A stretch of 8,940 nucleotides of DNA, from NCBI GenBank assembly GCA_025354965.1, contig JANXLW010000313.1, positions 1-8,940 of the forward strand, written 5' to 3'. Origin of the DNA: Betaproteobacteria bacterium. GTDB lineage: Bacteria; Pseudomonadota; Gammaproteobacteria; Burkholderiales; Burkholderiaceae_C. The position numbers and the translations under genes were made by a program. Below are positions 1-5,936 of the stretch, piece by piece (position 1 is the first letter of the stretch; the number at the start of each line of letters is the position of its first letter). Below the pieces are notes generated by a model, which searched no databases, was not told the origin of the DNA, and worked only from the letters and a program-made list of their open reading frames with translations.

Positions 1-244
1 CACCATCGTCCTGCACTCCGTAGGCCAGCAAGTGTCCGCGGTCGGTGGCGATTTCAACGCCACGCAGCACCAGCAGACCTTCGTCACGACCGATTTGCTC
101 GACCGGCTCTGACGCTTCATAGGAGTAGTGCTCCGTAACGCACACGGCATCGATTCCCAAGGCCTTGGCGCGTCGAACCAGGTCGACCGGCTCAAGCCAG
201 TTGTCATAGGAGTACTTCGTATGACAATGGGTGTCGATCCACAT
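1..244 (-). CDS. PHP-domain metal-dependent hydrolase, N-terminal 81 residues (runs off left edge)
   Basis: The first 81 residues of a leftward gene are visible and the rest lies outside the window. They show the start of a PHP (polymerase and histidinol phosphatase) domain. The first metal motif is DTHCHT at residues 4-9, with H6 and H8. TEH follows at 37-39, in the place of the usual TDH, then GVEI with E64, and GHLLAYG with H71. PHP proteins are metal-dependent phosphoesterases or related hydrolases, probably cytosolic; the substrate here cannot be told. The ATG at 244 is chosen because MWIDTHCH is a typical PHP start. There is no good Shine-Dalgarno sequence; an in-frame TTG at 259-257 is the alternative. 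The gene begins 18 bp after the acetyltransferase stop and is in the same frame, so it may depend on translational coupling. It is the last visible gene of the benzoyl-CoA reductase operon. Confidence 0.85.
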   Translation of the reverse strand, partial: MWIDTHCHTKYSYDNWLEPVDLVRRAKALGIDAVCVTEHYSYEASEPVEQIGRDEGLLVLRGVEIATDRGHLLAYGVQDDG

Positions 245-262
245 GGCTTGGCGCGCCAACTG

Positions 263-715
263 CTATGGCAACTCGAACTCAAGGTTGATCCGTTTCGAGG
301 GCACGAATTTCTGCCGCGAGAAAAACTTCTCCAGGGCGAAGTCATCCCAGTTGACCAGCGTGTAAACCTTCTTCACACCCGCCGCCTTCATGTTCATCAT
401 GAACTGGTCCAGCATCTCGCTGGCCACGCCGTAGTTGCGGAAATCGGGATGCACACCCAGCGTGTCGATGGTGGCGGTTGCGTCCGAAATACCGAACTCG
501 CCGAAGAAGACGTAACCCATCACGAAGCCGACAACCTTGCCCTCGACCTCGCAGACGATGGAGCAGTTGATGTTGGTCTTGCGGTTCAAAATACCGGCAA
601 TCTTGCGCTCGTAATAGTCACGCCGTGATTGCTTGCTCGCGGCCTCGTCGATGGCGACGATGGCATCGAGATCTTCCTGCTTGAGTACGCGCAGGACGCG
701 TTCCTTGCTGGCCAT
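263..715 (-). CDS. GNAT-family N-acetyltransferase
   Basis: This 150-residue protein is a single GNAT domain of normal length, which transfers an acetyl group from acetyl-CoA to an amine. The acetyl-CoA-binding motif A is clear at residues 86-98: LGVHPDFRNYGVA, where RNYGVA is the pyrophosphate-binding loop. Before it, VVGFVMGYVFFGEFG forms the usual beta strands, and YTLVNWDDFALEKFF follows in the position of motif B. The start at 715 is preferred because AAGGAG lies 7 nt upstream; an ATG at 721 would leave only 1 nt. The gene sits 21 bp after the cysteine-rich gene and 18 bp before the PHP gene, so it belongs to the operon. The substrate is unknown. GNATs have precedent in benzoate metabolism: in Rhodopseudomonas palustris they acetylate acyl-CoA ligases (Pat) or aminobenzoates (BadL). 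A similar job here is inference only. Confidence 0.88.
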   Translation of the reverse strand: MASKERVLRVLKQEDLDAIVAIDEAASKQSRRDYYERKIAGILNRKTNINCSIVCEVEGKVVGFVMGYVFFGEFGISDATATIDTLGVHPDFRNYGVASEMLDQFMMNMKAAGVKKVYTLVNWDDFALEKFFSRQKFVPSKRINLEFELP

Positions 716-722
716 GTTCATT

Positions 723-728
723 CTCCTT
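723..728 (-). promoter_or_regulatory. Ribosome binding site of the GNAT gene (decides its start)
   Basis: AAGGAG on the minus strand lies 7 nt before the ATG at 715 but only 1 nt before the ATG at 721. The spacing favours the inner start, giving 150 rather than 152 residues. Confidence 0.6.
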
Positions 729-736
729 GGATTTTC

Positions 737-1135
737 TTAAGCAAACAATTCATCGTTCTTGTCGGGGCTGCCACCGGGACGGACATAGACCGAACCCCAG
801 ACCTGACTGGCTTTTGATTTGTCCGCCGCGTCAAAGCAGACCGTGCAGGACTCGGCATTCGCCTTGCCCGCTGTATCGGCCGTCGCCGTGCCGAAACGCT
901 CCACATGCACTTCGTAGCCCATGGCGCGGTAGTTCTCGACCACTTCCGTCAGGCGCGGCTCACCGATGGTGGTGCGCAAAATCCAGCCCTGCTGCTGCAA
1001 CAGGAAGACCGGGTCTGTGCTGTCCGTCGGTCCGCAGGAACTTGCGCTGCAGCTCGAACCGGAGGAACAGATTGATGCACTGGCACAGGAACTGCCGGCC
1101 TGAACGATGGGGATCACGACTGCGCTGGTTGCCAT
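737..1135 (-). CDS. Small cysteine-rich protein of unknown function
   Basis: I do not recognise this 132-residue protein. The N-terminal third is low complexity and rich in Ser, Ala and Cys, with cysteines at 17, 23, 29 and 34 (C-x5-C-x5-C-x4-C). A folded-looking middle runs from about 42 to 80 (VFLLQQQGWILRTTIG, then EVVENYRAMGYEVHVERF). A CTVC pair follows at 97-100, and the tail contains VWGSVYVRPGG. Six cysteines in this arrangement suggest a metal or Fe-S site, or a carrier or maturation role, but that is inference. There is no membrane segment and no convincing signal peptide. AAGGAG 6 nt upstream fixes the start. The gene lies 10 bp after the ferredoxin, and its ribosome binding site overlaps the ferredoxin stop codon, so the two are probably translated together. 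It may correspond to one of the uncharacterised genes that follow bzdM in Azoarcus bzd clusters. Confidence 0.8.
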   Translation of the reverse strand: MATSAVVIPIVQAGSSCASASICSSGSSCSASSCGPTDSTDPVFLLQQQGWILRTTIGEPRLTEVVENYRAMGYEVHVERFGTATADTAGKANAESCTVCFDAADKSKASQVWGSVYVRPGGSPDKNDELFA

Positions 1136-1141
1136 GAATCG

Positions 1142-1147
1142 CTCCTT
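1142..1147 (-). promoter_or_regulatory. Ribosome binding site of the cysteine-rich gene, overlapping the ferredoxin stop
   Basis: AAGGAG on the minus strand lies 6 nt before the ATG at 1135 and overlaps the TAA stop of the ferredoxin (1146-1148). It selects MATSAVV as the N-terminus over a start at 1168 and suggests coupled translation. Confidence 0.6.
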
Positions 1148-1430
1148 ACCAGGAATGCTTGATCGCACCCGGCGTGCAGGCCGCAGTGCAGGGCAGGCTC
1201 GTATAGCCTGATGCGGGTTTGCAGGCCGAGCAGTCGTAGGCGAGCGTGCGGCAATTGGGTTTCTTCACCCAGATGACTTCGTCGTCATAGTCGTCCGTGA
1301 TGCCCTCGAACATTTGCTTGGGGCAGGCGGTAATGCAGGCTCGCCCGACGGGGCAATCTATGCACTTGTCGGTATCGATGCCGATGTAGTATTCGCCCGA
1401 ACCGTCCTTGTAACCGTAGTTGGCAATCAT
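1146..1430 (-). CDS. bzdM: Ferredoxin with two cysteine quartets, probable electron donor to benzoyl-CoA reductase (BzdM-like)
   Basis: This 94-residue protein has nine cysteines, at 23, 26, 32, 36, 60, 67, 70, 81 and 85. The first quartet is C-x2-C-x5-C-x3-C-P (CIDC, then ACITACP). The second is C-x2-C-x10-C-x3-C (CSAC, then PCTAAC). This fits a ferredoxin with two [4Fe-4S] clusters, although both quartets have longer loops than the classical CxxCxxCxxxCP, and C60 is an extra cysteine. Class I benzoyl-CoA reductases take low-potential electrons from a dicluster ferredoxin, and one is encoded just after bzdQ in Azoarcus clusters, as here. The start at 1430 has AGGAG 7 nt upstream. A TTG at 1490 would add 20 residues and overlap the bzdQ stop, and is less likely. 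The role as reductase partner is inferred from composition and position. Confidence 0.85.
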   Translation of the reverse strand: MIANYGYKDGSGEYYIGIDTDKCIDCPVGRACITACPKQMFEGITDDYDDEVIWVKKPNCRTLAYDCSACKPASGYTSLPCTAACTPGAIKHSW

Positions 1431-1437
1431 GTGTTCG

Positions 1438-1442
1438 CTCCT
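1438..1442 (-). promoter_or_regulatory. Ribosome binding site of the ferredoxin gene (decides its start)
   Basis: AGGAG on the minus strand, 7 nt before the ATG at 1430. It supports MIANYGYK as the N-terminus rather than the upstream in-frame TTG at 1490. Confidence 0.6.
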
Positions 1443-1486
1443 GCTTGTTGGGTCCGCAGCCAGTGTGCCCCGAATAGTGCCCGCAC

Positions 1487-2416
1487 TCAAGCCGCCTTGG
1501 CCGCTGCCGCACCCTGTTTTTGCACCAGCGTGTAGCCAAAGAGTGCGGCACCCAGTGCGCCGGCAATCTGACTGTCAACCTTGGTCTCCATGGCCTTGAT
1601 GCCTAGCAGTTTTTCTATGCGTTTGACCACACCGGGGTTTTTGGCAATGCCGCCGGTGATGAAAAACCCCTCTTCCACGCCTATGCGTTCGAGCAGCGAA
1701 ACGACGCGCTCGGCCATGGCCTGGCAATAGGCGGCAATCACCTTGTTCTTGGTATAGCCGGCCTTGAGCAGGCCCAGTGCTTCAGACTTGGCAAACACCA
1801 CGCACACAGATGACACAGCCTCGGGTTCGACATCGACGTCAAAGGAGCGCAGGCCCAGTTCGGCAATTGGTATTTGCATCAAATCGGAGATGACTTCCAT
1901 GCCGCGTCCGGTGCCGGCTGCGCATTTGTCGTTCATCAGAAAGTTGGTGACCTTGCCCTTTTCGTCGCAGTGGATGGCCTTGCAGTCCTGGCCGCCCATG
2001 TCGAGAATGGTGCGCACGGTGTTGCCACCCATGTAGTTGGCACCACGCGCGTGGCAGGCGATTTCGGTAATGGCCTTGTGCGCGAATGGCACGTTGACGC
2101 GACCGTAGCCGGTGCCGACGACATAGCCAATGTCCTCGAGTTTCATGCCGCATTTGTCCATCACGCCTTGCAAGGCATTGGTGGCCGAGTCCGGTGAACT
2201 GTTGCCGGTGCGCATGCTGTTGAATCCGTACAGTTCGCCGTCGATTACCAGCACGGCCTGAGACGATACGGACCCGACGTCAATGCCACAGGTAATGATT
2301 TTTGCAGTCTTCCAATCCTTGGTTTCGTCGATCCAGACGCTTTCTTGCCAACGCCAGAATTCCTTTTTCTCTGGAACCGCTTCTGCTGCTGCCACTGGGG
2401 CACTCAATGAGTTCAT
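1487..2416 (-). CDS. bzdQ: Benzoyl-CoA reductase, Bzd-type, subunit Q (ATPase/activator subunit)
   Basis: This 309-residue protein belongs to the BcrAD/BadFG/HgdC ATPase family (ASKHA fold). With BzdP it couples ATP hydrolysis to delivery of low-potential electrons to the BzdN-BzdO ring-reducing half. After a 40-residue extension come phosphate loop 1 (GIDVGSVSS, 44-52) and phosphate loop 2 (DMGGQD, 139-144). The adenosine motif is ITGGIAKNPG at 253-262. C165 in NDKCAAGTG and C205 in SVCVVFAKSE are the family cysteines that hold the [4Fe-4S] cluster bridging the two ATPase subunits. AAGGAG lies 7 nt before the start. The gene is 24 bp after bzdP and 56 bp before the ferredoxin. The length near 300 and the N-O-P-Q order support Bzd type over the Bcr type of Thauera, whose A subunit is longer. 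The tail after about 298 is Ala/Lys/Gln-rich. Confidence 0.93.
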   Translation of the reverse strand: MNSLSAPVAAAEAVPEKKEFWRWQESVWIDETKDWKTAKIITCGIDVGSVSSQAVLVIDGELYGFNSMRTGNSSPDSATNALQGVMDKCGMKLEDIGYVVGTGYGRVNVPFAHKAITEIACHARGANYMGGNTVRTILDMGGQDCKAIHCDEKGKVTNFLMNDKCAAGTGRGMEVISDLMQIPIAELGLRSFDVDVEPEAVSSVCVVFAKSEALGLLKAGYTKNKVIAAYCQAMAERVVSLLERIGVEEGFFITGGIAKNPGVVKRIEKLLGIKAMETKVDSQIAGALGAALFGYTLVQKQGAAAAKAA

Positions 2417-2440
2417 CTTTTCACTCCTTCTGCGTAGGTG

Positions 2441-3250
2441 TTAGTGCTGGCGCTCGGCGGCAATCAGGGCACAGCCCAAAGCGCTGATGTATTCGGGCAT
2501 GTCGGGCAGGGAAATCTTGTCAACGCCCATGGCATTTTTCAAGGACTGGACGAAGCCGGCGTTGTGCACCATTCCGCCAATCAAGACCACTTCGCCCTCG
2601 ATGCCGACCCGGCGCACCATGGCGCACACGCGACTGGCCACTGCATCCAGCACGGCTTTGGCAATGTCGTTCTTGGGCGTTGACGCGTGAATCAGTGAAA
2701 CCACTTCCGATTCCGCAAATACGGTGCATTGGGCATTCATGGGAATCGATTTGTCCGACAACAGGCTGGCGTCGCCAAATTCCTTCAGGTTCATTTGCAG
2801 CGCGCGTGACATGGCTTCGGCGAAAGAACCGGCCCCGGCGGCGCATTTTTCATTGCCGGCAAAGTCAATGGCGCGACCCTGATCATCAGTCTTCATGCCA
2901 CGCCCCTCTTCGGCACCCACGTCGACCACCGTACGGCCCTGCGGGTACATATAGGACGCACCCTTGGCTCCAGCGGTCATTTCGGTGATGCCTTCGGTGG
3001 CAAAGGCCACCTGTTTGCGTCCGGCTCCCGTGGCGAACACGGCGCAGATCTGATCTCGCGTCAAGCCCGCTGCGGCCAGGACGTCGTCGTACACCTTTTC
3101 GGCCGCCTGGTCCGGATCGAGATCGCCCGGCATCATGATATGGGTCTTCTTGATCGCGTACTTGAGCTGCGGTGCACTTTCCACCTTGACTTCTTCGAGA
3201 AGCACCACTTTGACGGTGCGCGAACCCATGTCTATTCCTGCGGTAATCAT
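2441..3250 (-). CDS. bzdP: Benzoyl-CoA reductase, Bzd-type, subunit P (ATPase/activator subunit, BcrD-like)
   Basis: This 269-residue protein is the second ASKHA-fold ATPase subunit of class I benzoyl-CoA reductase and is about the size of BcrD/BadG. Phosphate loop 1 is GIDMGSRT at 5-12. The phosphate loop 2 position reads VDVGAEEGR (109-117) instead of the DxGGQD seen in BzdQ. C136 in NEKCAAGAG (133-141) and C175 in AQCTVFAESE (173-182) match the two cluster-binding cysteines of the partner subunit. The adenosine motif is IGGMVHNAG at 224-232. An AAGGAG-type ribosome binding site precedes the ATG. The gene lies 51 bp after bzdO and 24 bp before bzdQ. With BzdQ it should form the ATP-hydrolysing heterodimer with one bridging [4Fe-4S] cluster. 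The family call is firm; the P letter rests on operon order and BcrD-like length. Confidence 0.92.
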   Translation of the reverse strand: MITAGIDMGSRTVKVVLLEEVKVESAPQLKYAIKKTHIMMPGDLDPDQAAEKVYDDVLAAAGLTRDQICAVFATGAGRKQVAFATEGITEMTAGAKGASYMYPQGRTVVDVGAEEGRGMKTDDQGRAIDFAGNEKCAAGAGSFAEAMSRALQMNLKEFGDASLLSDKSIPMNAQCTVFAESEVVSLIHASTPKNDIAKAVLDAVASRVCAMVRRVGIEGEVVLIGGMVHNAGFVQSLKNAMGVDKISLPDMPEYISALGCALIAAERQH

Positions 3251-3301
3251 CTTTGTCTCCTTCCAAATTTCCGTACTGAGCTTGCCTAGTGAGCCGATGT
3301 A

Positions 3302-4606
3302 TCAAGCGGCCTGGCGCCTGAGCCCGAGCTGCTCCATGAAGGCGTCGACGCGGGCTTGCGTGCGCACTTCGTCGAACTCGCGTTCATCGCCCATATTGCC
3401 TTCGTAAGTCATGATCGGAACGCCCGCCTTGGCAATACCCATGCGGTTTTCCATGATCCCCATGGACAGGCCTTCGCAGCCACGATTCAGGTGCAACATC
3501 ACGCCGTCGACTTGCCACTCCTTGACGATGCGCAGCATCATTTCCGTCTTGATTCGGGGATCGTAGAAATGCTGCCATTGAGGCTTGGACAGGTTCCAGT
3601 CCGCGTACAAGCGCAGCGCAGTCTGGCGGTCGTTGATCTCAATGCCCTTGTTCCAGGGCAAGGTACGCCCACCCCAGGTCCCATCTTCCTTAACTTCCCA
3701 GATGCCCTCGAGGGCGAAGGTGTAAAGCGAGCCAATGGAGACGGCGCCGTAGGTTTCAAGGTAGCGGAATATCTTCAGGAAAGACCAGGGCGGCTGTGTG
3801 TCGGACATCATGCGCATGGTCTCGTTCGGAACGGCGGCGATGCCGCGCGCAACCCGGTCCTTCACTTCTTCGTACAGTTCGTCATAGAAGTCTGCACACC
3901 ACTGGGAAGACTTCGACAGCGTCGCCAAAACGTAGAGCGAGTACATCGTCTTTTCGTCCAACGGTGCCGGCTTGACCTTGTTCAGGGCACAGATGTCGGC
4001 CCAGCGACTGGTGGAACGCATCTCGTTTTTCACCGCCTTGACGAACAACTCGTCATTGAACTCGCGGCCAGTGGATTTCTCCAGAAATTCAATGCCTTCA
4101 TTGAGTTGCCCGACCACGTAGTCGAGACGCGCCTCGGTCAAGTCCATGTACGTGCCTACACCAACGTCGACATAAAACTGCGGCACCTGCTCCGCAACGG
4201 CGACATGTTGGTACCACTTGGAGTGGGAGCAGCAAATCTGCGTCTGGAAGATGAAGTCCGGCTTTGGAAATTTTCCGCCGAACAGGTACTTGTCCAGGTG
4301 CATGCCACCCCAGTAAATCCGCATGTAGGAGCACAAGTCACGGGCGAAGCCGTAAGACTCGGCCGCATCCATGCATTCCTTGGCAAACTTGCGGTCGTGC
4401 GAAATGGCCGCTGCGTAAGGTTCGCCGGTGAGTGAGTAGACATCGTCGCCCAGACCGGCAGGCAGCGCGTCCAGCGCCCAGGCCGAGCCGGACCAGCGCA
4501 GGCCGCCGTTGTCCTTGGCCTTCGCATAATTCAGGTAATACTGCTCACGCAGCTCTTTGGCTTTTTTCCAGAGCTTCAGTGGCTCGGTCGGATATTTGTT
4601 TTTCAT
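3302..4606 (-). CDS. bzdO: Benzoyl-CoA reductase, Bzd-type, subunit O (HgdB-like, BcrB homologue)
   Basis: This 434-residue protein is of the HgdB family (2-hydroxyglutaryl-CoA dehydratase D-component) and the BcrB/BadE/BzdO group. With BzdN it makes the module that binds benzoyl-CoA and [4Fe-4S] clusters and adds two electrons to the ring, giving a cyclohexadienoyl-CoA. Features seen are ICCSHSKWY at 124-132 with adjacent cysteines 125-126, and a C-terminal block with GVMLHLNRGCEG (368-379, C377), GIMENRMG (383-390) and VPIMTYEGNMGD (396-407). These are family hallmarks: a nucleotide-type fold that ends in a cysteine-containing loop before the MTYEGN segment. The start has only a weak GGGAAAG-like ribosome binding site and lies 16 bp after the bzdN stop, so translational coupling is likely. 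Length is normal and the frame is intact. Confidence 0.93.
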   Translation of the reverse strand: MKNKYPTEPLKLWKKAKELREQYYLNYAKAKDNGGLRWSGSAWALDALPAGLGDDVYSLTGEPYAAAISHDRKFAKECMDAAESYGFARDLCSYMRIYWGGMHLDKYLFGGKFPKPDFIFQTQICCSHSKWYQHVAVAEQVPQFYVDVGVGTYMDLTEARLDYVVGQLNEGIEFLEKSTGREFNDELFVKAVKNEMRSTSRWADICALNKVKPAPLDEKTMYSLYVLATLSKSSQWCADFYDELYEEVKDRVARGIAAVPNETMRMMSDTQPPWSFLKIFRYLETYGAVSIGSLYTFALEGIWEVKEDGTWGGRTLPWNKGIEINDRQTALRLYADWNLSKPQWQHFYDPRIKTEMMLRIVKEWQVDGVMLHLNRGCEGLSMGIMENRMGIAKAGVPIMTYEGNMGDEREFDEVRTQARVDAFMEQLGLRRQAA

Positions 4607-4622
4607 GAACTTTCCCGTCGAT

Positions 4623-5762
4623 TCAGAACAGGTCTTCTTCGCTCATCGTTTCGAGGAAGGCCTCGACCCGTATGCGGAAAGGGCCAATTGGGTTGGTGAT
4701 GTCGAATTCGAGGAACAGCGTGGGAATGCCGTTGGATTCGAGATGTCGTTTCAGGTCCGGGTAATCGCCCTCATGCGGGTCGCAGAATTTTTGCTGCAGA
4801 AAAATCGCTGCGCGCGCATTGAATTCCTTGGCCAATCCGAGCACGTGGTCAAAACGCGTGTGGTTGGGGTAATCCTTGGTCGGGCAGGCCGGGCGGTCAC
4901 AGTAGCGGTCGGCGATGGCCTTGATCACGTCGTCGTCGGGCTTGGACTCATTCCAGAAATAGCGTGTCCCTGAACACTGATCATCGATGACGATGGTGGA
5001 GCCGACCGACTCGACCATGGCCATGAAGGCGATGTCATCGTTCTCCGAGCCAATGGTCATGAAGCGCACACCCTCGGGGCGCACCAGACCGCGCGTGGGC
5101 AGTGCGGCGAGTACCTTCTTGAGCTGTTCGTTGTGTTCGCGCTTGTCGACAAACTGCGCCGTAAGCGATGCGTAAATCGCTTCCACGCCGCTCACTTGCG
5201 GATCCGTCGCTTTGCGGTATTCAAACAACTCACGCAGCAAACGACGGTTCTCGTCAACGACGGCCAGCGCTTCCTTGAGCTTGCTGTCGGTGAGTTCCTT
5301 GCCGGTCAAGGCCTGCAGAAAAATGCGAAATGATTGCAACTCGGCATGGTGTGCCTTGCGGGCGTGGACCGACTGGACTTCGTTGGGCATGGGCACGTAA
5401 TAGTCCCACTGCACGCTGGGCACATTGCTGCGCCAGGAACTGAAGGTCTGCCGATACTGGATACACGACTGGGTGAGCGTCACGCCATCGCAGTAGTCGA
5501 AGCGGCCGAGCAGGCCCTGCGCCAGTGAGTCACGGCAGAACGGGCAGAACATACCAAAGATATGCGGTTCGGTAACGTTTTGCGGTTCGTGCGCTCCCAG
5601 CACGCGAACCGGCAGCATGTCGGCGGCAATCAGCAACTCCTCCGCCGTATAGGTACACAGGGTTGCCACCACCTGACCGCCAGTGCGCTGTTTCCAAGCC
5701 CGCGCGTAGTCATGCCGCTTTTCGTACCAATCCTTAAACTGGTCAAATAAACCGTCGCTCAT
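4623..5762 (-). CDS. bzdN: Benzoyl-CoA reductase, Bzd-type, subunit N (HgdB-like, BcrC homologue)
   Basis: First gene of the leftward operon: 379 residues, HgdB family, BcrC/BadD/BzdN group. It pairs with BzdO to form the catalytic half of ATP-dependent benzoyl-CoA reductase, a cytosolic oxygen-sensitive enzyme that dearomatises benzoyl-CoA. Visible features are the N-terminal LCTYTAEELLIAADMLPVR (35-53), typical of the family. Cysteines sit at 36, 73 and 76 (MFCPFCRDSLAQG), and at 91, 100, 263, 288 and 293. A late FLQQKFCDPHEGDYP (321-335, C327) precedes PTLFLEFDIT (347-356). The start at 5762 is chosen because AAGGAG lies 8 nt upstream. The longer frame from 5843 would run through the operator repeats and has no family-like sequence. 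Regulation is probably by the FNR box and TGCRATATA repeats just upstream. Confidence 0.94.
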   Translation of the reverse strand: MSDGLFDQFKDWYEKRHDYARAWKQRTGGQVVATLCTYTAEELLIAADMLPVRVLGAHEPQNVTEPHIFGMFCPFCRDSLAQGLLGRFDYCDGVTLTQSCIQYRQTFSSWRSNVPSVQWDYYVPMPNEVQSVHARKAHHAELQSFRIFLQALTGKELTDSKLKEALAVVDENRRLLRELFEYRKATDPQVSGVEAIYASLTAQFVDKREHNEQLKKVLAALPTRGLVRPEGVRFMTIGSENDDIAFMAMVESVGSTIVIDDQCSGTRYFWNESKPDDDVIKAIADRYCDRPACPTKDYPNHTRFDHVLGLAKEFNARAAIFLQQKFCDPHEGDYPDLKRHLESNGIPTLFLEFDITNPIGPFRIRVEAFLETMSEEDLF

Positions 5763-5770
5763 CGGGAAAT

Positions 5771-5776
5771 CTCCTT
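5771..5776 (-). promoter_or_regulatory. Ribosome binding site of bzdN (decides its start)
   Basis: AAGGAG on the minus strand, 8 nt before the ATG at 5762. It separates the real start from an open frame that extends back to 5843. Confidence 0.7.
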
Positions 5777-5819
5777 TTGCACAGAATAATTTCAGGTTGG
5801 GATAGGACTCTGCCGTATG

Positions 5820-5871
5820 TGCAATATATCGCAGTAAGTGCAATATAAATCATAAAATGCGATATAGCGCA
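5820..5871. promoter_or_regulatory. Triple TGCRATATA operator array, probable BoxR/BzdR binding region
   Basis: Three direct repeats occur: TGCAATATA at 5820-5828, TGCAATATA at 5839-5847 and TGCGATATA at 5858-5866, each offset by exactly 19 bp. The first and third sit in near-palindromes (TGCAATATATCGCA at 5820-5833 and TGCGATATAGCGCA at 5858-5871). The array lies between the FNR box and bzdN, where a bound repressor would cover or follow the core promoter. BzdR of Azoarcus is reported to bind TGCA repeats within longer palindromes at the bzdN promoter, which matches this pattern. Assignment to the regulator encoded at 6975-6082 is inference, supported by the same TGCAATATA at its divergent promoter. 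Confidence 0.72.
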
Positions 5872-5897
5872 TGATTTTGAATAAATAGGTTAAATCT

Positions 5898-5911
5898 TTG
5901 ATTTGCATCAA
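5898..5911. promoter_or_regulatory. FNR/AcpR-type oxygen-control box upstream of bzdN
   Basis: TTGATTTGCATCAA is a perfect TTGAT-N4-ATCAA, the consensus for FNR-family regulators. In Azoarcus the FNR-like AcpR activates the bzdN promoter from such a box under anoxia. Here the centre is about 142 bp upstream of the bzdN start codon, which leaves room for a leader of roughly 80-100 nt. Which FNR-family protein binds is not visible in the window. Confidence 0.8.
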
Positions 5912-5936
5912 CTAAACGCTATTCATTGATGCAAAT
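5901..5936. repeat. 11-bp perfect inverted repeat overlapping the FNR box
   Basis: ATTTGCATCAA (5901-5911) is the exact reverse complement of TTGATGCAAAT (5926-5936), with a 14-bp spacer. The left arm contains the right half of the FNR box; the right arm overlaps the palindrome GCAAATTTGC (5931-5940). Each arm contains a TGCA core (5904-5907 and 5930-5933). It could be a binding site for a dimer or a pair of dimers. It lacks a T-tract, so it is unlikely to be a terminator. Confidence 0.65.

Noticed and set aside
3356..4435. A 359-codon rightward open frame opposite bzdO
   Set aside because: It is the antisense shadow of a well-conserved reductase subunit. It has no recognisable domain and no ribosome binding site of note.
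5763..5843. N-terminal extension of bzdN by 27 residues
   Set aside because: It would cover two of the operator repeats and the ribosome binding site; AAGGAG supports the ATG at 5762.
5820..5871. Triple repeat as a CRISPR-like or plasmid iteron array
   Set aside because: The units are 9 bp with a 19-bp period, sit in a promoter, and recur at the co-regulated divergent promoter. No Rep or Cas gene is nearby.
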